Counted from the first letter of the stretch, positions 17,298 through 27,753 are shown. The stretch: DNA of 64,000 nt from Pseudanabaena galeata CCNP1313 (GCF_029910235.1 NZ_CP112874.1:4764501-4828500), one strand, 5' to 3'. Notes: generated from the sequence alone by a model not told the origin. A program made the numbers and translations.

Positions 17298-20200
17298 ATG
17301 GACAATTTACGACCTGAAACTGAAAATATACCTTTGCAGTCATGGGACTTTAGTGAAGTGAAGACTGAGATCAAGGTCTTAATTGTGGACGACTCGGAAA
17401 GCGATCGCACTACTTATGCTCGTTATCTGCAATTAGACTCAGAAAATACCTATAACATTATCGAATCAGAAATGTTAGAAGAAGGGCTGGAAATGTGGCG
17501 ATCGCAGCAGCCTCACATTGTGCTGATCGAACTGAATTTGCCCGATGGCGATGGCTTAGAATTTCTAGAAGCAATTAATGTAGATAACGCCAGAAATCGA
17601 GTGCCTGTGATTATGTTGACAGGACAGGGAAATGAAAAAATGGCTGTAAATGCCATGAAATTGGGGGCGGCTGACTATTTGGTTAAAGGGGACATTACGG
17701 CGAAATCGCTCACTACTACGGTTAAGCAAGTACTTCGCGAAACTGTGTTAAGTCAGCAATTACGGCGATCGCAACAACAGCAAATATTAATCTCCGAAAT
17801 CGCACTGAGGATTCGCGAATCTCTGAACTTAGAAGATATCTCGAACGCAATTGTTAAAGAGGTACGTCAATTTATAAAAGCCGATCGCGCCGCTATTTAT
17901 CAATTCAACCCTGATATGAGTGGCACAATTGTTGCCGAAGATATTGTCGCTCCTTGGCTGCCCTGCTTAAATATGCAGGTCGAAGATACTTGCTTTCTTG
18001 AAAATCTTGGTGGCGCATATCGTGAGGGAAGGTTTTTTGTTGCCAATGATATCTATGCTGCTAATTTGACAGATTGCCATATTAAACTGCTGGAAAGGTT
18101 TCAAGTACGTGCCAGTCTGGTAGTACCGATCCTCTTACCAAATGTAGAACAGCAAACTACTTTATGGGGTTTGCTAATTTTGCATCAATGCTCAGCTCCA
18201 AGGATTTGGCAAGAGTTAGATATCCAGTTACTTCAGCAGTTATCAGTGCAGTTGGCAATCGGCATTAAACAAGCGATCGCTTATCAACAAGTGCAAACCG
18301 AGTTGACAGAACGCAGACGAGTTGAGTTATTACTCTTAGAGCAGCAATTAGAGCTAGAAGAACGTAATAATTTGTTAGAGCTAACAAGTGCGGACTTGGA
18401 TTGTACTGTGGAAGAATTAAGGGTCACTACGGAAGACTTGATCGCACAGCATCGACAACTAGAATACGAACAGATCCGCTACCAAAACTTATTTAACTTT
18501 GCGCCTGATGGTTATCTGGTAACCGATATAACAGGTCGGATAGGAGAAGCCAATCAAGCAATCTTAGATTTGCTTGCGATTAGCCATGAGGCTATTTTAG
18601 GGAAACTCTTGGCTAGCTTTATTGTCTCTGATCATTTAGAGATTTTCTATGACCAATTTGCGGCTCTATTAGCTCAAAACAAGTTAGAAGTAACTTGGGA
18701 ACTTAACATTGCTCCTCGTCAGGGCAATCCTTTCCTAGCCGAAATTATCGTAACTAAAAATATTAGTTCTGATACGAATAACTTTCAACTGTTATGGATA
18801 GTTCGTGATATTAGCGATCGCAAACGCGCCGAGCAAACACTACAACAACTTAATCAGTCCCTCGAAACGAAAGTCGCAGAACGCACCCAAGAACTAGGGC
18901 AAGTTAATCAACTATTACAAACTGTCCTTGATGCGTTCCCATTGTCAGTATTTTGGAAAGATCACCAATCAGTCTATTTGGGATGCAACCAACTATTTGC
19001 CACGACATCTGGAATCAAGTCACCCTTGGAAGCGATTGGTAAAAGCAACTTTGACTTTTCCTATACAGAAGAAGAAGCGCTTGCCTATCTTGCTGATGAT
19101 CAACAGGTGATGGAGTCTGGCTTAGCGAAACTGAATATTGAAGAAACGATAACCTTGCCATCTGGTGAACAGCAATGGATACAGACTAATAAAGTTCCTC
19201 TACGAGATGCAGAGGGGAATGTGATCGGCGTGATGGGGTCTTTTCAGGATATTAGCGATCGCAAACGAGCGGAAATTGCCTTACAACGTAGTGAAGACCG
19301 TTTTCGGCGAGTGTTTGATTCTAGTGTCGTTGGTATGCTCTTTGCTGATTTTCAAGGACATATTACCGATGCCAATGATCGTTTTTTAGAGATGCTTGGC
19401 TATACCAGAGAAGATTTCCAAACTGGGGTGATTGATTGGATGGCGATGACTCCTCCTGAATACCTAGAGAAAGACTATGCTTGTATGGAACATTTGATCA
19501 AACATCGGCAAATTGATCCTTGGGAAAAGGAATATTATCGCAAAGATGGCAGTCGTATCCCTATCATCATTGGGGCAGCTTTATTGCATGGTACTAATAA
19601 TGAAACCATCTGTGTGATTCTAGATATTAGCGATCGCAAACAATCAGAAACTCAGTTAAAACTAGCTAATCAAGAACTTCTCCGCGCCACTAAGCTCAAG
19701 GATGAATTTCTCGCTAACATGAGCCACGAACTCCGTACACCGCTAAATTCTATCTTAGGATTATCAGAATCTCTTCAAGAGGGGATTTTAGGCTCACTGA
19801 ACGAAACCCAATTAAAGGCGATCGCTACAGTTGAGGCAAGCGGCGAACATTTGCTATCCCTGATTAATGACGTTCTCGATCTATCAAAAATCTCAGCAGG
19901 GATGATCGAACTAGATATTGAATCAGTGTCAGTCGCAAATCTCTGTAGTTCTAGTTTAGTCTTCATCAAGCAGCAAGCATTTAACAAGAGAATCCAAATC
20001 CATAGCCATATTCCTCCACATATAGATAACATCAACATCAATATTGATGAACGGCGCATCAAACAAGTATTAATCAACCTGCTGACAAATGCCGTCAAAT
20101 TTACTCCCAATGAAGGAAGGATCACTCTGCTCCTAGCCGTCGGTAGCGGTCATACATGGCAGGGAGAAGCGACAATTCCCCAAAGACTTAGAGATATGAA

Positions 20201-20894
20201 GTCGCCGATGATTGTATTTCAAATTGTTGATACTGGCATTGGCATTGCCCCTGACGATTTACAACGACTCTTCCAGCCATTTGTTCAGGTAGATAGCGCT
20301 CTCAACCGCCAGTATGAAGGCACGGGCTTAGGACTTGCCCTAGTCAAGCAAATTGTCGAACTGCATGGTGGTCAAGTCACGGCGGAGAGTGAAGTTGGCA
20401 AAGGTAGTTGCTTCACATTTGTCCTACCCTATATTCCGTCTCAGCCTAGCATTTCCAAATCTGAACCAACCTCCACAGATCTACAAGATTCACTATCACA
20501 GGACGTACAGACTGAAAATGCGATCGCGCCACTTATTTTACTCGCCGAAGATAATGAAGCAAATATCCAAACCTTCACCTCTTATCTGAACGCCATCAAT
20601 TACCGTGTCATCGTCGCCAAAAATGGGGAAGAAGCGGTTGCTATGGCGAAGGCAAATTCTCCAGATATCATTTTGATGGACATTCAAATGCCTATAATGG
20701 ATGGGCTAGAGGCGATCAGTCAAATTCGATCTGACACAAAATTTGCCTCAGTACCAATTATCGCCTTAACGGCTCTGGCGATGGAAGGCGATCGCGAAAG
20801 ATGTTTAGCCGCAGGTGCTAACGAATATCTCAGTAAACCGATCAAACTCAAGCAACTTGCAACTGTAATTCAACAGCTTTTATCGTCGCTTTAA
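17298..20894 (+). CDS. Multi-sensor hybrid histidine kinase (REC-GAF-PAS3-HK-REC)
   Basis: 1198 residues. Order: receiver (about 29-145), phytochrome-like GAF (170-335), coiled coil, three PAS/PAC units (395-515, 540-660, 662-785), HisKA with phospho-acceptor His810 in FLANMSHELRTPLNS, HATPase (N box about 925, GTGLGLALVK about 1005), and a C-terminal receiver with intact Asp in LMDIQMP (about 1127). The N-terminal receiver has Glu78 (IVLIELNLPDGDG) where the phosphorylated Asp should be. No membrane helix, so it is cytoplasmic. It is followed 26 bp later by a related kinase and probably acts with it. The signal is unknown. Confidence 0.88.
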   Translation: MDNLRPETENIPLQSWDFSEVKTEIKVLIVDDSESDRTTYARYLQLDSENTYNIIESEMLEEGLEMWRSQQPHIVLIELNLPDGDGLEFLEAINVDNARNRVPVIMLTGQGNEKMAVNAMKLGAADYLVKGDITAKSLTTTVKQVLRETVLSQQLRRSQQQQILISEIALRIRESLNLEDISNAIVKEVRQFIKADRAAIYQFNPDMSGTIVAEDIVAPWLPCLNMQVEDTCFLENLGGAYREGRFFVANDIYAANLTDCHIKLLERFQVRASLVVPILLPNVEQQTTLWGLLILHQCSAPRIWQELDIQLLQQLSVQLAIGIKQAIAYQQVQTELTERRRVELLLLEQQLELEERNNLLELTSADLDCTVEELRVTTEDLIAQHRQLEYEQIRYQNLFNFAPDGYLVTDITGRIGEANQAILDLLAISHEAILGKLLASFIVSDHLEIFYDQFAALLAQNKLEVTWELNIAPRQGNPFLAEIIVTKNISSDTNNFQLLWIVRDISDRKRAEQTLQQLNQSLETKVAERTQELGQVNQLLQTVLDAFPLSVFWKDHQSVYLGCNQLFATTSGIKSPLEAIGKSNFDFSYTEEEALAYLADDQQVMESGLAKLNIEETITLPSGEQQWIQTNKVPLRDAEGNVIGVMGSFQDISDRKRAEIALQRSEDRFRRVFDSSVVGMLFADFQGHITDANDRFLEMLGYTREDFQTGVIDWMAMTPPEYLEKDYACMEHLIKHRQIDPWEKEYYRKDGSRIPIIIGAALLHGTNNETICVILDISDRKQSETQLKLANQELLRATKLKDEFLANMSHELRTPLNSILGLSESLQEGILGSLNETQLKAIATVEASGEHLLSLINDVLDLSKISAGMIELDIESVSVANLCSSSLVFIKQQAFNKRIQIHSHIPPHIDNININIDERRIKQVLINLLTNAVKFTPNEGRITLLLAVGSGHTWQGEATIPQRLRDMKSPMIVFQIVDTGIGIAPDDLQRLFQPFVQVDSALNRQYEGTGLGLALVKQIVELHGGQVTAESEVGKGSCFTFVLPYIPSQPSISKSEPTSTDLQDSLSQDVQTENAIAPLILLAEDNEANIQTFTSYLNAINYRVIVAKNGEEAVAMAKANSPDIILMDIQMPIMDGLEAISQIRSDTKFASVPIIALTALAMEGDRERCLAAGANEYLSKPIKLKQLATVIQQLLSSL

Positions 20895-20920
20895 CTTTGA
20901 ATTTTGAATAGAGGAAGCAT

Positions 20921-23647
20921 GTGGATACAGCCATAATCAAATCATCTAAATTATCTGAACTAAAGTCAGCAATTATTCGTGAACCGTTGATCGTTAATGC
21001 TGAAGCAACTGTCATGGAGGCGATCGCCTTAATGAGTAGTGGGAGAGCGCAATGTGATGCGGAGAATCATAGCGACAATCATCAGCAACAATTTCAGCAA
21101 GAGGCAAGATCTAGCTGTGTCTTGGTATTAGAAGATGAAAAGTTGATCGGTGTAGTGACCGAGCGCGATGTGGTACGCCTCAGCGCTCAGCAGCAAGACC
21201 TTAATCGTCTATTAGTCCAAGAGGTGATGGGTCATCCTGTGGTTACTATGCGCGAGTCTGACCTTACAGATTTATTGTTAGCAGTCAACCTACTTCAGCA
21301 ATACCACATTCGCCATTTGCCACTTCTCGATGATCGAGATCTCCTTGTGGGAATGGTAACTCATGAAAGTTTACGCCAAATTTCTCGACCCATCGATCTC
21401 ATGCGGCTGCGATTGGTGTCTGAGGTGATGACTCCTGATGTAGTGAGTGCTGCTCCCGATCGCTCGATGTTGGAGATCGCACAAATGATGGCAGGGCAGA
21501 AAATTAGTTCGGTGATGATTGTTGAGACATGCATTACTGATACCTCCCTACAGATTCCTGTGGGCATAGTGACCGAGCGTGATGTTGTGCAGTTTCAAGC
21601 TCTAGGATTAAACCTTGAAACCTGTATCGCGCATACGGTGATGAGTACGCCGATTTTTGCGGTCACGCCAGAGGATAACCTATTGACGGTGCAGCAAATT
21701 ATGGAGCAAAGGTTGGTTCGGCGCTTGGCGGTGACAGGTGAATTTGGCGAACTATTAGGAATCGTCACTCAGACCAGTTTGCTCCAAGCCTTAAATCCGA
21801 TTGAAATATATAATTTAGCCAAGGTTTTAGAAGCAAAAGTAGAACAACTAGAATCAGAAAAAGTAGCTCTGTTAGAAAATCGCAATATTGAGTTAGAACT
21901 TCAGGTTGGAATTACTCAACGTATCCGTCAATCCCTCGATCTCCCAATAATTTTTGATACCGCTTGTCAAGAAATTCAGCAATTACTGCAATGCGATCGC
22001 GTCGGTATTTTTAAACTCGATCCTGATTCTAATTTTGATGATGGCGAATTTGTTGCGGAATCCGTTGCCGATGGATTGTTCTCCGTCATGAAAGTTCGCA
22101 TTCCTGACCATTGCTTTGGCGAAGGCTATGCCGCCGCCTATGCCCAAGGTCGAATACAGGTCGTGAATGATATAGATAACGCTGGTCTGATGGACTGTTA
22201 CCGTATTGCCTTAACCAAGCTTCAGGTAAGGGCAAATCTAGTGATGCCATTATTACGTGGCAACAACCTATGGGGCTTGCTATGCATCCATCAATGCGCT
22301 AACACTCGCCAATGGCAAGATCATGAAATTAATTTAGTCCAACAAATTGCGAATCAATTAACGATCGCTATTCAGCAAGCTAGTCTATATTCGCAATCTC
22401 AACAAGAAATTGCGGAACGCCAACAAGCTCAACAACAATTAACAGAAGCCAATCAACAACTCGCCCGTGCAACCAGACTCAAAGACGAATTTCTCGCCAA
22501 TATGAGCCACGAACTGCGGACACCGCTCAATTCGATTTTGGGAATGAATGAAGCTCTACAGGACGAAATATTTGGCAGTATTAATGAGCGTCAGCTTAAA
22601 GCATTGCAAACCATTGAGAGTAGCAGTACGCATCTTTTAGCATTGATTAATGATATTCTTGATGTTGCCAAAATAGAGTCTGGACAAGTCACGCTAGAGC
22701 TAACAGCGACAGATCTCGACAGCCTCTGCAATTCGAGCTTAGCATTTATCAAGCAGCAAGCATTAACAAAGCGAATTCAATTAATAACGAGAATTCCTAA
22801 GTATTTACCAGAAATAATGCTAGATGAAAGGCGGATTCGACAAGTCTTAATCAATCTGCTAAATAATGCTGTTAAATTTACTCTAGAAGGAGGGACAATC
22901 ACGTTAGAAGTATCACAAGTTCAACTTGAAAGTAGTACAACTAATCTAACGCCTCTAAATTACATAAAGATAGCCGTGATTGATACTGGAATAGGACTCT
23001 CGGCAGAGAACATCCAGAAGCTGTTCCAGCCTTTTATCCAAATCGATAGTGCGCTGAACCGCCAATATAAAGGTACTGGATTGGGTTTGGCTTTAGTCAA
23101 AAGGCTTGTAGAACTTCATGGAGGAACTGTAGAACTGACAAGCGAGGTGGGAGTCGGTAGTTGCTTTGCGATTAATCTTCCCATTAATATCGGCGATCCA
23201 GCAATCGAAGAACAAACTGAGCAGGACTTGTCAGGACAGTCTCAGATCGGTCAAAGCCAAACTGAAGGACTAATTTCACCCTTAATTTTGCTGGCAGAAG
23301 ACAACGAGGCTAATATTGCTACATTCTCCTGTTACCTCGAAGCTAAGGGCTACCGCATTTTATTGGCAACTGATGGACAACAGGCGATCGATTTTGCCAA
23401 AGCAGAGCAGCCCGATTTGATTTTGATGGATATCCAGATGCCAGTTATTGATGGATTAGAGGCAATTAAACAAATTCGTCTCGATCCCAATTTAGTTAAT
23501 ATTCCGATTATCGCCTTAACGGCTCTGGCTATGGCAGGCGATCGCGATCGATGTCTAGCAGCAGGAGCTAATGACTATCTCTCTAAACCCGTCAAGCTCA
23601 AACAACTTAATCTCTTAATTCAGCAAGTTTTAGAATCCGTAAAATAA
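20921..23647 (+). CDS. CBS-GAF hybrid histidine kinase
   Basis: 908 residues from a GTG with GAGGAAG upstream. Four CBS motifs in two pairs (about 10-155 and 165-300; GVVTERDVVRLS, GIVTERDVVQFQ) suggest sensing of an adenine nucleotide. Then come a coiled coil, a GAF domain (335-490), HisKA with His530, HATPase (625-755; GTGLGLALVKRL) and a C-terminal receiver with Asp in LMDIQMP. The C-terminal half is closely similar to that of the upstream kinase, so the pair probably arose by duplication with different sensor modules. Cytoplasmic. Output partner unknown. Confidence 0.88.
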   Translation: MDTAIIKSSKLSELKSAIIREPLIVNAEATVMEAIALMSSGRAQCDAENHSDNHQQQFQQEARSSCVLVLEDEKLIGVVTERDVVRLSAQQQDLNRLLVQEVMGHPVVTMRESDLTDLLLAVNLLQQYHIRHLPLLDDRDLLVGMVTHESLRQISRPIDLMRLRLVSEVMTPDVVSAAPDRSMLEIAQMMAGQKISSVMIVETCITDTSLQIPVGIVTERDVVQFQALGLNLETCIAHTVMSTPIFAVTPEDNLLTVQQIMEQRLVRRLAVTGEFGELLGIVTQTSLLQALNPIEIYNLAKVLEAKVEQLESEKVALLENRNIELELQVGITQRIRQSLDLPIIFDTACQEIQQLLQCDRVGIFKLDPDSNFDDGEFVAESVADGLFSVMKVRIPDHCFGEGYAAAYAQGRIQVVNDIDNAGLMDCYRIALTKLQVRANLVMPLLRGNNLWGLLCIHQCANTRQWQDHEINLVQQIANQLTIAIQQASLYSQSQQEIAERQQAQQQLTEANQQLARATRLKDEFLANMSHELRTPLNSILGMNEALQDEIFGSINERQLKALQTIESSSTHLLALINDILDVAKIESGQVTLELTATDLDSLCNSSLAFIKQQALTKRIQLITRIPKYLPEIMLDERRIRQVLINLLNNAVKFTLEGGTITLEVSQVQLESSTTNLTPLNYIKIAVIDTGIGLSAENIQKLFQPFIQIDSALNRQYKGTGLGLALVKRLVELHGGTVELTSEVGVGSCFAINLPINIGDPAIEEQTEQDLSGQSQIGQSQTEGLISPLILLAEDNEANIATFSCYLEAKGYRILLATDGQQAIDFAKAEQPDLILMDIQMPVIDGLEAIKQIRLDPNLVNIPIIALTALAMAGDRDRCLAAGANDYLSKPVKLKQLNLLIQQVLESVK

Positions 23648-23662
23648 AAAACCGACCAAACC

Positions 23663-23707
23663 CAAGAAGACGAGTGGCGGTGCGAAGCACCGCCACTCGT
23701 CTTCTTG
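23663..23707. repeat. Palindromic repeat, constant-loop family (copy 4)
   Basis: Perfect 21-bp stem with tip GGCGGTGC-GAA-GCACCGCC and middle AGAAGACGAGT. It follows the CBS kinase stop by 16 bp and is the first of three such hairpins in a row between convergent genes. Confidence 0.8.
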
Positions 23708-23747
23708 AATTTTATATAGCTTTCGCCATTCTTGTTAGGACATAAAA

Positions 23748-23794
23748 CCCAAATAGTGAGAGGCGGCGCTTTGCGCCGCCTCTCACTATTTGGG
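23748..23794. repeat. Palindromic repeat, constant-loop family (copy 5)
   Basis: Perfect 22-bp stem CCCAAATAGTGAGAGGCGGCGC around TTT. The left flank GGACATAAAA matches copies 1 and 2; the further flank TCGCCATTCTTGTTA also occurs at 7619. Confidence 0.85.
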
Positions 23795-23806
23795 CTCAAA
23801 TTAAAA

Positions 23807-23853
23807 CCCAAGAATTGAATGGCGGCGCAAAGCGCCGCCATTCAATTCTTGGG
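23807..23853. repeat. Palindromic repeat, constant-loop family (copy 6)
   Basis: Perfect 22-bp stem with base CCCAAG, middle AATTGAAT and tip GGCGGCGC-AAA-GCGCCGCC. It ends 19 bp before the bciB stop, so it can terminate that minus-strand gene. Confidence 0.85.
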
Positions 23854-23872
23854 CTTGGCGACAGCTATAAAA

Positions 23873-25069
23873 CTACACTTTTGGTAACTGGTACTGCGCG
23901 ATAATTCGCTTCGCAAATTCAGGGACGTGGGCTTCTAGTTTTTTGGGATAGTTGCGGCGCACGTAGAGATAATTGCGGACAAAGTGAGAATCTATGGAAA
24001 ACCGCCCATATTCCAAACCTTTTGGTCCAATTTTATTCACTACAAAGCTAATGATCCAAGCTAGCCAAATTGGTAAAGTCACTGCTTGATCGTATGCCGA
24101 GATACCCTGTTGCACAGCCGCACGGCGATCGCCTCCAGAGATCACAGGCTGAGTCTGCAATTGATCCTTGATTAACTCCAGCATCTCTTTGCCAGTCTCG
24201 TTTCGCACCACGATCCATTGCCAGCCAAAGGTTGCGCCCATATAGCCCACAACGATATCAGCGAGAGCATTGGTGTAATCAAAGCAAGTCATGCAGGATG
24301 GCGCAAATACATCCTTGAGTTCCTTTGTATTTAAGCCAAAGAAAGGTACTAACTCCGTCGAACCATCGGAATGCTTGAAATGCACGTTAAAGTCCTGCAT
24401 GAATTCATAATGCACTACCGTTTCAGGCGATCGGCTGGTGGTATCCAGAAATTTCTGTAACCCTTCTCGCGTGACATTATCCGTACAGGGTGTCCCCAAT
24501 ACATAGAGTTTTTCTAAGCCCAGTTTTTTCTCGACGGTGCGTAAAGCTTGAATTTGGCAACCTACACCGATCGCCAAAAGCCTCTTGATCCCCGACTGCT
24601 CGATCTGCTCTAAAACTGAAAGATTGGGCGAAAGTGTCGGTTTATTCACCCGCGCCGCCAAAATTTCCTCACGATTTCGGGCAATTATAGGCTGCGGTTT
24701 AAAGCGATCATCTTTGCTTGATTGCACACAAACTACACCTTCAACCAAGCCACGCTCTAACATCTCGATCGCTAAGGTAGATACAATTCCCGTCCATTGC
24801 GCTCCTTCAATGGGTTCAGTTTTACGGGCGGCGATCATTTCTTGGTGTACACCAAAGTATAGTTCTTGCTCATTATCAAGATCGCGCGATCGACCGTGGG
24901 ACTGAGTTTCGAGTTCGTCAATATGCTGTGTGATAAACGCGCAAGCCTCTTTGACATAATGAATGTAATAGGTATCACAGAGACCACACTCACTGCATAA
25001 TTCTTTCGCAGGACGACGCTTTGTATCTGCAAGGGCTTTGGCTTTGCGATGGGATGGGGCAACCGACAT
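23873..25069 (-). CDS. bciB: Ferredoxin-dependent 3,8-divinyl (proto)chlorophyllide reductase BciB
   Basis: 398 residues. Belongs to the FrhB/coenzyme F420 hydrogenase beta-subunit family; the cyanobacterial member (Slr1923 type) reduces the 8-vinyl group of divinyl chlorophyllide. The N-terminal CSECGLCDTYYIHYVKEAC, the VGCQIQALR and GTPCTDN segments and APSCMTCFDYTNALADIVVGYMG supply the cluster and FAD-site residues. The related 7-hydroxymethyl chlorophyll reductase is the main alternative, but cyanobacteria of this type use it as divinyl reductase. Monocistronic. Confidence 0.85.
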   Translation of the reverse strand: MSVAPSHRKAKALADTKRRPAKELCSECGLCDTYYIHYVKEACAFITQHIDELETQSHGRSRDLDNEQELYFGVHQEMIAARKTEPIEGAQWTGIVSTLAIEMLERGLVEGVVCVQSSKDDRFKPQPIIARNREEILAARVNKPTLSPNLSVLEQIEQSGIKRLLAIGVGCQIQALRTVEKKLGLEKLYVLGTPCTDNVTREGLQKFLDTTSRSPETVVHYEFMQDFNVHFKHSDGSTELVPFFGLNTKELKDVFAPSCMTCFDYTNALADIVVGYMGATFGWQWIVVRNETGKEMLELIKDQLQTQPVISGGDRRAAVQQGISAYDQAVTLPIWLAWIISFVVNKIGPKGLEYGRFSIDSHFVRNYLYVRRNYPKKLEAHVPEFAKRIIAQYQLPKV

Positions 25070-25192
25070 TTTGCTATTTCTGACTAAATTGATCTTGCTA
25101 GATCATAACTTTTTTGGGGTGTTGAGGATATCTGAGAACGCAAAGCATTCTTCTTAGCTTAGACAAAGGGGGCGCAAAGCGCCCCTCTCTGT

Positions 25193-26278
25193 TTAAACTA
25201 AAGGAATTGAGATACAAAGCTTTGTACCTACATTTTCTTGGCTTTGAATGACGACGTTACCGCCATAAAACTCAACCAAAGTCTTTGCTAAAGACAAACC
25301 TAATCCAATACCTTGTTGTTCATAGAATTGTCGCTCAAACTGGATAAATGCACCGATGTTAGCGATTTGTTGGTCATTCATGCCCCGTCCATGATCCTGT
25401 ATCGTCAACACCCATGCTGTGTCAATAATCTGACTATTGATCACTACCTTGCTGCCTTGTGGAGAATATTTAAAGGCATTATCGATTAGCTCTTCTGTGA
25501 TTTTAGTCAAATCTTCTGACGAGACGGCTAGATCTACATTAGTAAGATTTAGCTCTAGGTCATCCAAGCGATCGTATGATCTCGCCTTGTGATCGACTAA
25601 ATTGCTAATAATCATTTGGCTACTACAGGGATAAGTTGAAGTAAATAGAGTCTGACCATGCGATCGCATCACCATTAATCGGCTATAAAGTAGATAGTTT
25701 TGGATCAGACGATAGAGACGCTTCGCCGACTTATGAATACCATCCGCATATTCATAAACTTCATCGGGAAGTAGCTCTTCATTTTGCATCATCATCAATT
25801 CTGACAGCCCCATAATTCCTGAAAGTGGAGTCTGCAACTCATGGGGTAGAGATAACGTAATGCTAGTTCGCAATGCTTCCATTTTTTCCTCAATGCGTTT
25901 GTCTATAGCCTGTTGCTTGCCTAGACGCACAGCGATCGCTTCTAGCAATTCATCCTTTGTACAGGGCTTTTCTAAATAATCATCAGCCCCCAAAGCCATA
26001 CCCTTGCGAGTACTACGCCGATCCATCATCGAGGTTAAAAATAAAAAAGGTACAGTACCTAATGCTTTATCTTGGCGTAATTGTTCGAGGACTTCATAGC
26101 CATTGAGGATTGGCATCATTACGTCACAAAGAATCAAGTCGGGATGTCTTTGACTTGCCAGATTTACGCCTCTTTCCCCGTTTTCCGCCGTAATGACTTC
26201 AAATCCTTCTAAAGAGAGGAGGTCTTCCAAGGATTCTCGAATTAAGTCTTCATCTTCGATGACTAGTATACATGTCAT
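25193..26278 (-). CDS. Response regulator-histidine kinase (REC-HK)
   Basis: 361 residues. Receiver about 1-120 with Asp in LILCDVMMPILNG, then HisKA with His in LSLPHELQTPLSGIMG, then HATPase (LIDNAFKYSPQGS, DHGRGM, GIGLGLSLAK). This receiver-first kinase design lacks its own sensor and is common in cyanobacteria, where it relays signals from other kinases. The gene has the same layout as the one at 26647 but is not closely similar. Confidence 0.87.
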   Translation of the reverse strand: MTCILVIEDEDLIRESLEDLLSLEGFEVITAENGERGVNLASQRHPDLILCDVMMPILNGYEVLEQLRQDKALGTVPFLFLTSMMDRRSTRKGMALGADDYLEKPCTKDELLEAIAVRLGKQQAIDKRIEEKMEALRTSITLSLPHELQTPLSGIMGLSELMMMQNEELLPDEVYEYADGIHKSAKRLYRLIQNYLLYSRLMVMRSHGQTLFTSTYPCSSQMIISNLVDHKARSYDRLDDLELNLTNVDLAVSSEDLTKITEELIDNAFKYSPQGSKVVINSQIIDTAWVLTIQDHGRGMNDQQIANIGAFIQFERQFYEQQGIGLGLSLAKTLVEFYGGNVVIQSQENVGTKLCISIPLV

Positions 26279-26360
26279 GCTTTTGACCGTTTTTATTCAC
26301 ATATTACCCATTTAGTGTTATAGCCGATCAACTACAGCTATTTCCGAATTAAACGAATTA

Positions 26361-26411
26361 CAGCAATTTTCATAAAATCCTCGCGGAGCAAGGATTTTAT
26401 GAAAATTGCTG
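26361..26411. repeat. 21-bp perfect inverted repeat between two kinase genes
   Basis: CAGCAATTTTCATAAAATCCT at the left is exactly complementary to 26391-26411, with a nine-base loop. It lies in the 368-bp gap between two minus-strand kinase genes and may terminate the upstream one. Confidence 0.6.
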
Positions 26412-26480
26412 TGTTCGGGATTAAGCGCAAAGGGTAGTAAGTTTGCTTAGGAAACTTAAACCTCAAAATTAAGGCGTTAA

Positions 26481-26606
26481 TATACCTGACACACCATGTA
26501 AATTTTCACCCCCCTCATTCCCCCCTTGGGAAGGGGGGAAGTCTAAGTTCTCCCCCTTCCCAAGGGGGAGTTAGAGGGGGGGTAGAGATTTGGTGCGTCA
26601 AGTATA
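26481..26606. repeat. MITE-like element with C-rich palindromic core
   Basis: Imperfect inverted ends TATACCTGACACACC and GGTGCGTCAAGTATA (13 of 15 pairs) enclose CCCCCCTTGGGAAGGGGGG and a facing CCCCCTTCCCAAGGGGG. The core type matches 15752-15903 but the ends are different. Confidence 0.7.
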
Positions 26607-26646
26607 TGAACCCCAAAACAAAGTAGCGGCGCAAATCGTTGCCACG

Positions 26647-27753
26647 CTATTTTGAGTAGCTATCTAGTAAAATTGTGAAAATTGAGCCTTTAGGTTGATT
26701 ATTGGTCACCGAGATCACTCCATGATGTGCTTCAACCATCATCTTACAAAAAGATAATCCTAAGCCAATTTGGGAAATACCCGTCACAATATTACCAACT
26801 TCATACTTTTCAAAAATTACTTGTTTTTGTTCGGGACTGATGCCAATACCACAATCAATTACTTCAATCTTGATCAGATCTTGGCGATCGGGATTTTTGG
26901 GTAAACTTTCGACTCTGAGGATAATCGAACTTTGCTGAGGGGAAAACTTCAGCGCATTATCCACTAAATTGTCCAATACACGGCGAATTAAGTGCATATC
27001 ACCAGATATATAGGCTGGTTCTGGGGGGAATTCACCTAAGATTTGAATCTGTTTATTGGTAGAGATAGCTTCAAAATCCTCAATCACTGACTTTGCGATC
27101 TCGGTTATATCAAATTTACTATGATTGAGAATAAGTTTATTAGCCTCGATTCTACCGATGGTTAAAATGTCATCCACCAGCAAACGCATTTGCTCAATTG
27201 TTTGACCAATTTGGGCAATTCTCTTTTTAGCGCGATCGGGTAGATCCAAGACTTTGAGAGAGTCACAACCTAATAAGATGCCAATTAAAGGATTACGAAG
27301 ATCATGAACTATGGTTTGCATCATTTCTTCGCGCAACATAATTGTCCGTTGGATGTGATCGTATTGCGACTTGATCCGCAACATCGATCGCACACGGGCG
27401 CGGAGTTCCGTACTGTTAATGGGCTTACTAATAAAATCATCGGCTCCTGCATCAATGCAACGGGCGAGATCTTCTTTATCCGATAGAGCCGTAACGATAA
27501 TAATCGGAATATGCTGCCATTGGTGATCGTTCTTAAGCCTTTGACAGACCTCGATGCCGTCCATATCTGGCATCATTACATCTAGTAAAACCAGATCGGG
27601 ATTAATGCTCTCAAGAGAGGCGATCGCATCGGCTCCACTGTCCCGATGGTGCAGATCATATCCCTCTTTAAACAGCAAAATCTCAATCACATCAAAATTA
27701 GCTGGCTCATCATCTACAACTAAAATTACTTGTTTATTGCCCATACTGTTCAT
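26647..27753 (-). CDS. Response regulator-histidine kinase (REC-HK)
   Basis: 368 residues. Receiver about 8-125 with acidic pair in VVDDEPAN and Asp in LVLLDVMMPDMDG. HisKA carries His in MMQTIVHDLRNPLIGIL, followed by HATPase (NLVDNALKFSPQ, DCGIGIS, IGLGLSFCKMMVEAH). The HDLRNP variant places it with HisKA kinases of phytochrome-type relays. No membrane segment. The start could also be the Met four codons downstream. Partner unknown. Confidence 0.87.
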   Translation of the reverse strand: MNSMGNKQVILVVDDEPANFDVIEILLFKEGYDLHHRDSGADAIASLESINPDLVLLDVMMPDMDGIEVCQRLKNDHQWQHIPIIIVTALSDKEDLARCIDAGADDFISKPINSTELRARVRSMLRIKSQYDHIQRTIMLREEMMQTIVHDLRNPLIGILLGCDSLKVLDLPDRAKKRIAQIGQTIEQMRLLVDDILTIGRIEANKLILNHSKFDITEIAKSVIEDFEAISTNKQIQILGEFPPEPAYISGDMHLIRRVLDNLVDNALKFSPQQSSIILRVESLPKNPDRQDLIKIEVIDCGIGISPEQKQVIFEKYEVGNIVTGISQIGLGLSFCKMMVEAHHGVISVTNNQPKGSIFTILLDSYSK

